Below, in pieces: positions 1 through 5,960 of a DNA stretch of 6,076 nucleotides. Below the pieces are notes generated by a model. The model was not told where the DNA came from. It worked only from the letters and a program-made list of their open reading frames with translations, and ran no database searches. Source of the stretch: Clostridiales bacterium (GTDB lineage: Bacteria; Bacillota; Clostridia; Peptostreptococcales; Anaerovoracaceae); the NCBI GenBank assembly GCA_009785435.1, contig WQWG01000043.1, positions 1 to 6,076 of the forward strand, written 5' to 3'. Within the stretch, counting starts at the first letter, position 1, and each line of letters begins with the position of its first letter. A program made the position numbers and the translations under genes.

Positions 1-797
1 ATGTCCGGCACCGTGGTCGTGTATTCTTTCGATGCTTCTTTGAGCATCATTGGCGAGGCCGCAATATCTTGAATGCTGCCGTCGCCGATGCTGATGTTTT
101 GTCCTTGCAGTTGTATCTGCTTGCCTGTTGGATTTAAGTAGCTGAGCGACGTATTGAGGTCAATGCCCTTAAACATCGTACCCGCCCCTTTTAATGATTT
201 CTGTTCAAGCATCGTATTTGTAATTTGCCTCATTGGCGTAAAGATGGCGTCTTTTTTCTTTTGCGGCGCGAGAATGTTCAGGCTTTTTTCCGTCGGCAGC
301 TCGATGTTGACGCTCAGCCTGTCTGCCACCATCCCGATTTCGTGTAAAATCGGTTGCGATACGCCGGGAATGATTTTGGCATGTATATACCCTGCAAATC
401 CATATTCATTGCGTAATAACGATAGACATTTTAATATGCGCTCTGCGGTGTGGTCAGGAGAAACTTCGACTGCGGAGCTTAGAAACAGGCCCTCGATGTA
501 GTTTCTTCTATAAAACTCAATCGTAAGCTTTGCGAGTTCGTCCGGTTCAAATGACGCTCTTTCCACATCGGCGCTTTTTCGGTTTACACAATACTGGCAA
601 TCGTAAACACATTGATTTGTGAACAAGACTTTTAAGAGAGAGATGCATCTGCCGTCGGCGGACCATGAATGGCATATGCCGGCACACGAAGCATTGCCCA
701 CGCGCCCGACATTTTTTCGGGCAACGCCGCTCGTTGAGCAGGAAACATCGTACTTCGCGCTATCTCCTAAAATACTCAGTTTTTCCATGATGTCCAT
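1..797 (-). CDS. Radical SAM protein, putative DNA modification/repair type (partial, C-terminus outside window)
   Basis: Read on the minus strand this is an open frame of 265 codons running off the left edge. It begins MDIMEKLSILGDSAKYDVSC and carries the radical SAM [4Fe-4S] motif CxxxCxxC at C63, C67 and C70 (QCVYDCQYCVNRKS). Further cysteines sit at C20, C38, C42 (GICHS) and C51 (GRCISLLK). The stretches FYRRNYIEGLFLSS (about 96-109), GYIHAKIIPG (about 139-148) and DRLSVNIELPTEKSL (about 160-174) match my recollection of the rSAM_link_UDG family (TIGR03916), usually about 400 residues and often next to a uracil-DNA-glycosylase-like gene. The chemistry is unknown; a role in nucleic acid repair or modification is only predicted. 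I chose the ATG at 797 over the ATG at 800 because a GAGG (807-804, minus) lies 6 nt from it but only 3 nt from the other. After about residue 192 the sequence is polar and less family-like, possibly a linker. The SOS-like box in its promoter supports a repair link. Confidence 0.85.
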   Translation of the reverse strand, partial: MDIMEKLSILGDSAKYDVSCSTSGVARKNVGRVGNASCAGICHSWSADGRCISLLKVLFTNQCVYDCQYCVNRKSADVERASFEPDELAKLTIEFYRRNYIEGLFLSSAVEVSPDHTAERILKCLSLLRNEYGFAGYIHAKIIPGVSQPILHEIGMVADRLSVNIELPTEKSLNILAPQKKKDAIFTPMRQITNTMLEQKSLKGAGTMFKGIDLNTSLSYLNPTGKQIQLQGQNISIGDGSIQDIAASPMMLKEASKEYTTTVPD

Positions 798-834
798 CAT
801 ATACCTCGCCGCTTTTCAAAATTTTGCTACGAAC

Positions 835-863
835 ATTCTATCACGTCGCGAACAAATGTTCAA
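835..863 (-). promoter_or_regulatory. Predicted sigma-A promoter of the radical SAM gene
   Basis: On the minus strand TTGAAC (863-858) is followed after exactly 17 nt by TAGAAT (840-835). These match the -35 and -10 consensus at 4 of 6 and 5 of 6 positions. Transcription would begin near 828, giving a leader of about 30 nt before the start codon at 797. The -35 hexamer overlaps the SOS-like box at 849-862, which is a suitable place for repression. The promoter is predicted from sequence only. Confidence 0.55.
849..862. promoter_or_regulatory. Candidate LexA (DinR) SOS box
   Basis: CGAACAAATGTTCA contains a perfect GAAC-N4-GTTC core. It matches the Gram-positive LexA consensus CGAACRNRYGTTCG at 13 of 14 positions, differing only in the last base. 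It covers most of the -35 hexamer and part of the spacer of the predicted promoter of the leftward radical SAM gene, so bound LexA would be expected to block RNA polymerase there. It lies about 90 bp upstream of the ilvB -35 box, so it is more likely to act on the leftward gene than on the ilv operon. A degenerate half-site, CGAACA, begins at 830, 19 bp away. That LexA binds here is inference. Confidence 0.65.
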
Positions 864-897
864 CAAGATTTCACGCTGCGTTTTGATTTTATATCCG

Positions 898-915
898 ATT
901 GTTTGAGGCAACAAT
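898..915. repeat. Short inverted repeat upstream of the ilvB promoter
   Basis: ATTGTT (898-903) and AACAAT (910-915) form a perfect 6-bp inverted repeat around a 6-nt spacer, TGAGGC. It lies 35 bp upstream of the ilvB -35 hexamer, where activator sites are often found. I do not recognise the motif, and in AT-rich intergenic DNA a repeat this short may arise by chance. Confidence 0.3.
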
Positions 916-927
916 ATGCGTTCCGAA

Positions 928-947
928 TTTTGTGATTTGGTACAAAA
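928..947. promoter_or_regulatory. Inverted repeat abutting the ilvB -35 box, possible operator
   Basis: TTTTGT (928-933) and ACAAAA (942-947) form a perfect 6-bp inverted repeat with an 8-nt spacer, ending 3 bp before the ilvB -35 hexamer. The 20-bp dyad has the size and placement of an operator for a dimeric regulator. I cannot assign a regulator. The overlapping stretch 926-940 resembles the CodY consensus only weakly (9 of 15 positions). The A-rich right arm could instead act as an UP-like element. Confidence 0.3.
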
Positions 948-950
948 ATA

Positions 951-980
951 TTGACTTTCACCAGCCTTTGCATATATAAT
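951..980 (+). promoter_or_regulatory. Predicted sigma-A promoter of the ilv operon
   Basis: TTGACT (951-956, 5 of 6 consensus) is followed after 18 nt by a perfect TATAAT (975-980). The expected start point is near 987, leaving a leader of about 30 nt before the ilvB start codon at 1018. That leader holds only the ribosome binding site AAGGAG (1004-1009), with no T-box sequence, no room for an attenuator and no leader peptide rich in Leu, Ile or Val codons. Regulation from this promoter is therefore more likely to act on initiation than on elongation. Confidence 0.75.
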
Positions 981-1017
981 GTTTTATTAGATTAAAATAT
1001 GATAAGGAGCAGATCGA

Positions 1018-2679
1018 ATGAAGCTTACAGGAGGACAAATCGTACTTGAAATATTGCTTGAGCATGGCGTAGACACTGTATTCGGCTATCCGGGCGGAGC
1101 GGCTCTCAATGTTTACGATGCGCTTTATCAATATAAGGATAAGATCAAGCATGTTTTGACGGCACATGAACAAGGTGCTGCCCACGCGGCGGACGGATAT
1201 GCGCGATCATCCGGAAAAACGGGTGTTGTTTTCGCGACGAGCGGCCCCGGGGCAACAAACCTCGTAACGGGTATCGCCACGGCGTTTATGGACAGCGTTC
1301 CCATGGTTGCCATAACATCAAATGTGGTAAACTCTCTGATCGGGCGGGACGCGTTTCAGGAAATTTACATCACAGGCGTAACCCTTACGATCACAAAACA
1401 TAATTTCTTTGTCAATAAAATAGAAGACCTTGCCCATGCGCTCCGGGAGTCTTTCAGGATCGCGAACAGCGGAAGAAAAGGCCCTGTTCTGATCGACATC
1501 ACAAAAGATGTGACGGCGCAGTTATGCGAATTTCAAAAAATGGAAACCTACGCGTTGGACAAACTTCCGAAAGCAAATGACGAACAAATACGGGAAGTTG
1601 CAGATCTGATCAATCAAGCGAAAAAGCCCGTTATCTACTTTGGCGGCGGCGTGACCGCATCGGGCGCGAGCAAGGAACTCGCCCAACTTTCCGAAAAAGC
1701 AGACCTGCCGGCCGCACACACGATCATGGCGACAGGCGTCATCGGAAGTGATGATGAAAAAAATCTGGGGCTTATCGGTATGCACGGCACCGTGCCTGCA
1801 AACAAGGCCGTCCACGAAGCGGACTTGGTTCTCGCGCTTGGCACGAGATTTAGCGACAGAGTCGCGCTAAACATGAATGAATTCGCAAAGAGAGCAACGA
1901 TCGTGCAAGTCGATCTTGATAAGAGCGAGATGAATAAAAATGTTCTTGTAGACATTTCGGTCATCAGCGATGTAAAATATTTTTTGGAAAAACTGATCCC
2001 GCTCGTTGAGGCGAAAAAGCGTCCTGAATTTCTGAAAACCGTTCAGGATTGGAAGAAAACGTACAGAATCGAAAAAGATAACCCTGACGTACTGAAACCG
2101 CATCAGCTCATCCGCACGATTTGCGACATGACGGACAAAGAAACGATTTATGTGACGGATGTCGGTCAACACCAGATGTGGTCGGCTCAATATATCAAGC
2201 ACAAAACCCCCAACTCCTTTTTAACGAGCGCAGGGCTTGGCACGATGGGATTTGGGTACGGGGCGGCGATCGGCGCGCAAACCGCGTTTCCTGACAAGAG
2301 GGTCATACACGTGACGGGCGACGGCTCATTCCATATGAATCTGAACGAAGCATGCACAGCGGTCAGTTACGAACTGCCGATCATCACCGTCATCTTCAAC
2401 AATCAAGTGTTGGGCATGGTATACCAGTGGCAAAGCGCTTTTTATGAGGGCAGACTTTCCTCTACTACGCCGGCACGCAAGACCGATTTTGTCAAAGTCG
2501 CGGAGGGTTTTGGTGCCAAAGGTTTTAAAGCAAGCACTTTGTCGGAATTTGAAGATGTCTTTGCCAAAGCGTTGAAAGAAAAAGGGCCCGTGTGGATCGA
2601 ATGTATGATCGACAAAGAAGAAAAGGTACTCCCGATGATCCCCGGCGGATTGACCGTCGAAGACGTTATTTTAGAATAG
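1018..2679 (+). CDS. ilvB: Acetolactate synthase (acetohydroxyacid synthase), large catalytic subunit
   Basis: The 553-residue ThDP-dependent enzyme condenses two pyruvates to 2-acetolactate (valine/leucine path), or pyruvate with 2-oxobutyrate to 2-aceto-2-hydroxybutyrate (isoleucine path). Visible landmarks are the N-terminal ThDP pyrimidine-binding domain with FGYPGGAA (22-29) and the probable catalytic Glu51 in AHEQGAAHAADGYAR. IGRDAFQE (108-115) and ITKHNF (125-130) follow. The C-terminal pyrophosphate-binding domain has GDG at 434-436 and NN at 461-462; D435 and N462 are the expected metal ligands. VYQWQ (468-472) includes the conserved Trp471 at the substrate channel. The length is normal and no break is seen. 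AAGGAG lies 8 nt before the ATG, which fixes the start. It is the first gene of the operon and is followed after 16 bp by its regulatory subunit. The position of the herbicide-contact Pro in plant enzymes (Arabidopsis P197) is Val104 here by my alignment. Other ThDP enzymes are unlikely given the ilvN-C-D context. Confidence 0.97.
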   Translation: MKLTGGQIVLEILLEHGVDTVFGYPGGAALNVYDALYQYKDKIKHVLTAHEQGAAHAADGYARSSGKTGVVFATSGPGATNLVTGIATAFMDSVPMVAITSNVVNSLIGRDAFQEIYITGVTLTITKHNFFVNKIEDLAHALRESFRIANSGRKGPVLIDITKDVTAQLCEFQKMETYALDKLPKANDEQIREVADLINQAKKPVIYFGGGVTASGASKELAQLSEKADLPAAHTIMATGVIGSDDEKNLGLIGMHGTVPANKAVHEADLVLALGTRFSDRVALNMNEFAKRATIVQVDLDKSEMNKNVLVDISVISDVKYFLEKLIPLVEAKKRPEFLKTVQDWKKTYRIEKDNPDVLKPHQLIRTICDMTDKETIYVTDVGQHQMWSAQYIKHKTPNSFLTSAGLGTMGFGYGAAIGAQTAFPDKRVIHVTGDGSFHMNLNEACTAVSYELPIITVIFNNQVLGMVYQWQSAFYEGRLSSTTPARKTDFVKVAEGFGAKGFKASTLSEFEDVFAKALKEKGPVWIECMIDKEEKVLPMIPGGLTVEDVILE

Positions 2680-2695
2680 AGAGGGCGGTGCGAAT

Positions 2696-3190
2696 ATGAA
2701 AAAAGAAGTGAACAAAAGTGTCGTCTGCCTGATCGTAGACAACCAGCCCAACGTGCTTGCCAGGATTTCAAGCCTGATCGGCCGCAGAAATTTTAACATC
2801 AGCACGATCACGGCATCCGAAACCAATACACATGGCCTGACAAGAATTACGCTTGTCGTCAACAGCGACGATGAAAATGTGTTGAACCAAGTGGTCGCGC
2901 AGACCGAAAAGCTGGAAGTTGTCAAAAAGGCATATCTTCTGGATATGTCCAACACCCTGTATCGGGAGCTGCTGCTGATCAAAATCAAAACCGATGAGCA
3001 CGAGCGTTCGGCCATTCGTGAAATTGTTGATATTTACAGGGCTAAAATCATAGACCTTTCAAAAAGCAGCATGATCATCGAACTGACAGGCTCACCGGAA
3101 AAGATCGATGGGTTTATGGACATGGTCGATTGTTATGAAATCATGGAAGTGTGCAGAACCGGAGTGACGGGCATCGAAAGAGGCCTTTAG
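2696..3190 (+). CDS. ilvN: Acetolactate synthase, small regulatory subunit
   Basis: This 164-residue protein has the usual size of the AHAS small subunit, which activates the large subunit and mediates feedback inhibition, usually by valine. Residues about 8-80 form an ACT domain (VCLIVDNQPNVLARISSLIG, then RRNFNISTIT). Residues about 84-160 match the C-terminal small-subunit domain (NTLYRELLLIKIKTD, then SSMIIELTGSPEKIDGF). By alignment with E. coli IlvH, effector-site residues N11 and N29 correspond to N16 and N34. The conserved Gly (IlvH G14, usually in P-G-V-L) is Asn19 here, which may change valine sensitivity. The gene starts 16 bp after ilvB; the upstream GAGGGCGGTG is an imperfect Shine-Dalgarno whose GGTG ends 5 nt before the ATG. 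The symbol ilvH is used for the same protein in some genomes. Confidence 0.95.
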   Translation: MKKEVNKSVVCLIVDNQPNVLARISSLIGRRNFNISTITASETNTHGLTRITLVVNSDDENVLNQVVAQTEKLEVVKKAYLLDMSNTLYRELLLIKIKTDEHERSAIREIVDIYRAKIIDLSKSSMIIELTGSPEKIDGFMDMVDCYEIMEVCRTGVTGIERGL

Positions 3191-3196
3191 CGCCAC

Positions 3197-3211
3197 AATC
3201 TTTTGAAAATT
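3197..3211. promoter_or_regulatory. CodY-like box between ilvN and ilvC
   Basis: AATCTTTTGAAAATT matches the CodY consensus AATTTTCWGAAAATT at 13 of 15 positions. It overlaps the -35 hexamer (3203-3208) of a predicted promoter for ilvC. CodY is the branched-chain-amino-acid- and GTP-sensing repressor of many low-GC Gram-positives, and ilv operons are among its classic targets, so position and target both fit. The surroundings are very AT-rich, which raises the chance of a fortuitous match, and whether this organism has CodY cannot be seen here. Confidence 0.5.
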
Positions 3212-3231
3212 TAAATTTGTTATTTTAAAAT
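3203..3231 (+). promoter_or_regulatory. Predicted internal promoter for ilvC-ilvD
   Basis: TTGAAA (3203-3208) and TAAAAT (3226-3231) each match the sigma-A consensus at 5 of 6 positions and are separated by 17 nt. Transcription would start near 3238, just ahead of the ilvC ribosome binding site AAGGAG (3249-3254). The -10 is the right end of the perfect palindrome ATTTTAAAAT (3222-3231). The 72-bp gap around it is the only sizeable one inside the operon, which favours a second promoter here, though read-through from ilvB is also likely since no terminator hairpin is visible. Confidence 0.5.
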
Positions 3232-3262
3232 CAATATATACTATATTTAAGGAGAAAACCAA

Positions 3263-4258
3263 ATGATAAAGAAGTACTATGATCAAGATTGTAATTTAGG
3301 ATTGCTTGATGGCAAAACCATCGCCATCATCGGATACGGAAGCCAAGGACACGCGCATGCGCTCAACCTGAAAGAAAGCGGCGCGAATGTCGTTGTAGGC
3401 CTTAGAAAAGATTCGAATCGCTGGGCGGAAGCGGAGCGCGCAGGACTAAAAGTCATGGAAGTCGAAGAGGCAGCGGCGGCAGGCGATTTCGTCATGATGC
3501 TGGTTCCCGATGAGCATTGCGCGAGAATTTACAACACGCACATCGCCAAACATATGAAAGAGGGCAACGTTCTGATGTTTGCCCACGGTTTGAACATTCA
3601 CTACAGCCAAATCATCCCTGCGGAAAACCTTGACGTCATCATGGTCGCTCCAAAAGGTCCCGGGCATACGGTCAGAAGCGAGTATGAGGGCGGCAAAGGC
3701 GTTCCGACACTGATCGCTGTATTCCAGGACAAGTCCGGAAAAGCGAAAGACTATGCGCTTGCATATGCGGCTGCCATCGGCGCGGGACGCGCGGGCATCC
3801 TTGAAACGACATTCAGAGAAGAGGTGGAAACCGATCTGTTCGGTGAGCAAGCGGTTCTTTGCGGCGGCGTAACGGAACTTATGAAGGCCGGATATGAGAC
3901 GCTCGTCGAAGCGGGATACGAGCCTGAAATGGCATACTTTGAATGCGTACATGAAATGAAGCTAATCATCGACCTGATCTATAGCGGTGGTTATGAAATG
4001 ATGAGATACTCAATCTCAAATACAGCCGAATACGGCGATTACATTACAGGCAAAAAAATCATCGGCAAAGAAGCAAGAGAAGCGATGAAACAGGTGCTTG
4101 CGGACATCCAGGACGGAACATTTACATCCGCATTTGTTTCGGAGTTCGGAGCGGGCGGACAAGCGCGTTTCCTTGCGACGAGAAGAAAAGAAGCCGAACA
4201 TCCGCTTGTTAAAGTTGGTCAAGAGCTCAGAAAAATGATGAGCTGGCTTAAGAAATAA
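3263..4258 (+). CDS. ilvC: Ketol-acid reductoisomerase (class I)
   Basis: This 331-residue enzyme catalyses the Mg-dependent alkyl migration and NAD(P)H reduction of acetolactate or acetohydroxybutyrate to the dihydroxy acids, the second common step of valine and isoleucine synthesis. The N-terminal Rossmann domain has GYGSQGHAHALNL (24-36). FAHGLNIHY (106-114) carries the conserved His108, and K131 lies in APKGPGH. The C-terminal knotted helical domain supplies the expected metal ligands D191 and E195 (DLFGEQ) and E227 and E231 (ECVHE), and the substrate-binding Ser252. The length is that of the short, class I form. The cofactor-specificity loop reads GLRKDSNRW (46-54), where class I enzymes usually have a GLRxGSxSW-like sequence; Asp50 and Arg53 are unusual and may affect NADPH versus NADH preference. 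AAGGAG lies 8 nt before the ATG. The gene follows ilvN by 72 bp with its own probable promoter and precedes ilvD by 12 bp. Confidence 0.97.
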   Translation: MIKKYYDQDCNLGLLDGKTIAIIGYGSQGHAHALNLKESGANVVVGLRKDSNRWAEAERAGLKVMEVEEAAAAGDFVMMLVPDEHCARIYNTHIAKHMKEGNVLMFAHGLNIHYSQIIPAENLDVIMVAPKGPGHTVRSEYEGGKGVPTLIAVFQDKSGKAKDYALAYAAAIGAGRAGILETTFREEVETDLFGEQAVLCGGVTELMKAGYETLVEAGYEPEMAYFECVHEMKLIIDLIYSGGYEMMRYSISNTAEYGDYITGKKIIGKEAREAMKQVLADIQDGTFTSAFVSEFGAGGQARFLATRRKEAEHPLVKVGQELRKMMSWLKK

Positions 4259-4270
4259 ACGGGGGAAAAG

Positions 4271-5935
4271 ATGAGAAGAAAAAGTGATCAAGTGACCCAA
4301 GGCATCGAAAGGGCACCGCACAGGAGTTTATTCTATTCAATGGGATATACGAAAGAAGAACTGAGCAAGCCTCTGATCGGCGTTGTTTCCGCACACAGCG
4401 ATGTCGTGCCGGGACATTTCCATCTTGAAAAAATCGTCGAAGCCGTGAAAGCCGGCGTAACAGCAGCGGGCGGAACACCGATGATGTTCCCCTCGATTGG
4501 CTTATGCGACGGGATCGCGATGGGACATCACGGGATGAAATTCAGTCTTCCCAGCAGGGAGCTGATTGCCGATAGCGTGGAAAGCATGGCGGAAGCACAG
4601 TGTTTTGACGGCCTTGTCCTGATTCCGAACTGCGATAAGATCGTTCCCGGAATGGTCATGGCTGCCGCAAGGCTGAATATTCCGTCGATCGTATGCTCAG
4701 GCGGCCCGATGCTTGCCGGTGTTGTCAATGACAAAGAAGTGAGTCTTTCCAATATATTCGAAGCGGTCGGCGCAAGAAAAGCGGGACTCATCGACGACGC
4801 GAAGCTGGATGATTACGAGAAAGGCGTTTGCCCCGGTTGCGGTTCGTGCGCAGGGATGTATACGGCAAACAGCATGAATTGCCTTTGTGAAGCGATCGGC
4901 ATCGCTCTTCCCGGAAACGGAACAATCCCGGCGGTACACAGCGACAGGCTCAGGCTTGCCAAATATTCCGGCATCGCAATCATGCATTTGGTTGAAAAAA
5001 ATATAACCGCAAGGGATATCATCAATGAGAAGTCGATCCGAAACGCGCTTGCGTGCGATATGGCGCTCGGCTGCTCCACAAATTGTGTGCTGCATCTTCT
5101 TGCAATCGCGCATGAGGCACAGGCACCGCTTGATCTTGAAACATTCAACGCATACAGCGCAAAAGTGCCAACATTGTGCAGCTTAGCGCCTGCGGGACAT
5201 CATCATATACAAGATTTGCACAGTGCAGGGGGCATACAGGCCGTTATCAACGAACTGTCTAAGAAGAACCTGATCGATTTGGATCTGATGACGGTAACGG
5301 GCAAAACGGTAAAGGAAAACAGCAAAGATGCGTCTGTCAAAGATTATGGCGTAATCCGCCCGGTCGACAAGCCGTTCAATGAAATCGGAGGGCTTACGGT
5401 TCTCTGGGGCAACATCGCAGAAGATGGAGGTGTTGTAAAAAGAAGCGCCGTTTCGCCTGAAATGCTCGTGCATTCGGGACCTGCAAGGGTATTCGACAGC
5501 GAGGATGACGCGATCGCGTCCATTTATGCCGGAAACATCAAAGCAGGTGATGTTGTTGTCATTCGTTACGAGGGGCCGAAAGGTGGCCCGGGCATGAGAG
5601 AGATGCTTGGCCCTACAAGTTCGCTTGCGGGCATGGGACTCGATAAATCCGTCGCGTTGATCACAGACGGCCGTTTCAGCGGAGCCAGCAAAGGCGCGTC
5701 AATCGGCCATATCAGCCCTGAGGCTGCAATGGGCGGAAGAATCGGACTGATTCAAGAGGGCGACATCATCGAAATCGATATTCCTGCATCAAAAATAAAC
5801 GCAAAAGTTTCCGAGGAAGAGTTTGCGAAAAGAAAACAAAGCTACGTCGCGCCGGAGCCGAGGGTCACGACCGGATGGCTTGGCCGATATATCAGAGTGG
5901 TGACGTCAGCAAATACAGGTGCAATACTGAAATAA
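4271..5935 (+). CDS. ilvD: Dihydroxy-acid dehydratase
   Basis: This 554-residue iron-sulfur enzyme of the IlvD/Edd family dehydrates 2,3-dihydroxy-isovalerate and 2,3-dihydroxy-3-methylvalerate to the 2-oxo acids that transaminases turn into valine and isoleucine. Motifs in order: HSDVVPGH (42-49), CDGIAMGHHGM (79-89), NCDKIVPGM (120-128), CPGCGSCAGMYTANSMNC (187-204), GCSTNCVLHLLA (267-278), GPGMREMLGPTS (439-450) and TDGRFSGASKG (465-475). C121 and C193 are the expected cluster ligands, D80, D122 and K123 line the metal site, and Ser470 is the likely catalytic base. The VPGH stretch and the multi-cysteine CPGCGSC motif resemble the E. coli [4Fe-4S] enzyme rather than plant and mycobacterial [2Fe-2S] enzymes, so oxygen lability is inferred. 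A G-run lies 5 nt before the ATG, a weaker ribosome site than those of ilvB and ilvC. An Edd assignment is unlikely in this operon. Confidence 0.96.
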   Translation: MRRKSDQVTQGIERAPHRSLFYSMGYTKEELSKPLIGVVSAHSDVVPGHFHLEKIVEAVKAGVTAAGGTPMMFPSIGLCDGIAMGHHGMKFSLPSRELIADSVESMAEAQCFDGLVLIPNCDKIVPGMVMAAARLNIPSIVCSGGPMLAGVVNDKEVSLSNIFEAVGARKAGLIDDAKLDDYEKGVCPGCGSCAGMYTANSMNCLCEAIGIALPGNGTIPAVHSDRLRLAKYSGIAIMHLVEKNITARDIINEKSIRNALACDMALGCSTNCVLHLLAIAHEAQAPLDLETFNAYSAKVPTLCSLAPAGHHHIQDLHSAGGIQAVINELSKKNLIDLDLMTVTGKTVKENSKDASVKDYGVIRPVDKPFNEIGGLTVLWGNIAEDGGVVKRSAVSPEMLVHSGPARVFDSEDDAIASIYAGNIKAGDVVVIRYEGPKGGPGMREMLGPTSSLAGMGLDKSVALITDGRFSGASKGASIGHISPEAAMGGRIGLIQEGDIIEIDIPASKINAKVSEEEFAKRKQSYVAPEPRVTTGWLGRYIRVVTSANTGAILK

Positions 5936-5960
5936 TGATGGGTTTTTTCCACATTGGAAC

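Noticed and set aside
154..501. Plus-strand open frame of 115 codons
   Set aside because: It is wholly antisense to the conserved radical SAM coding region and is explained as its shadow.
811..825. CodY-like stretch in the leader of the radical SAM gene
   Set aside because: Only about 10 of 15 positions match and the target gene has no link to CodY; treated as chance.
619..906. Plus-strand open frame of 95 codons overlapping the left gene and intergenic region
   Set aside because: It is antisense to the radical SAM gene, which has clear family motifs, and it crosses that gene's promoter; its translation has no recognisable features.
926..940. CodY box upstream of ilvB
   Set aside because: Only about 9 of 15 consensus positions match, and the right half is lost; too weak in AT-rich DNA.
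999..1070. Possible leader peptide beginning at the ATG at 999
   Set aside because: It has no ribosome binding site, overlaps the ilvB start out of frame and is not rich in Leu, Ile or Val codons.
3237..3242. TATACT as an alternative -10 for ilvC
   Set aside because: The nearest -35-like sequence, TTGTTA (3217-3222), is only 14 nt upstream; the TTGAAA-17-TAAAAT pair fits better.
5934..5955. Hairpin after ilvD as an intrinsic terminator
   Set aside because: The stem is AT-rich with a bulge, and the T-run lies in the loop rather than after the stem, so it lacks terminator form on either strand.
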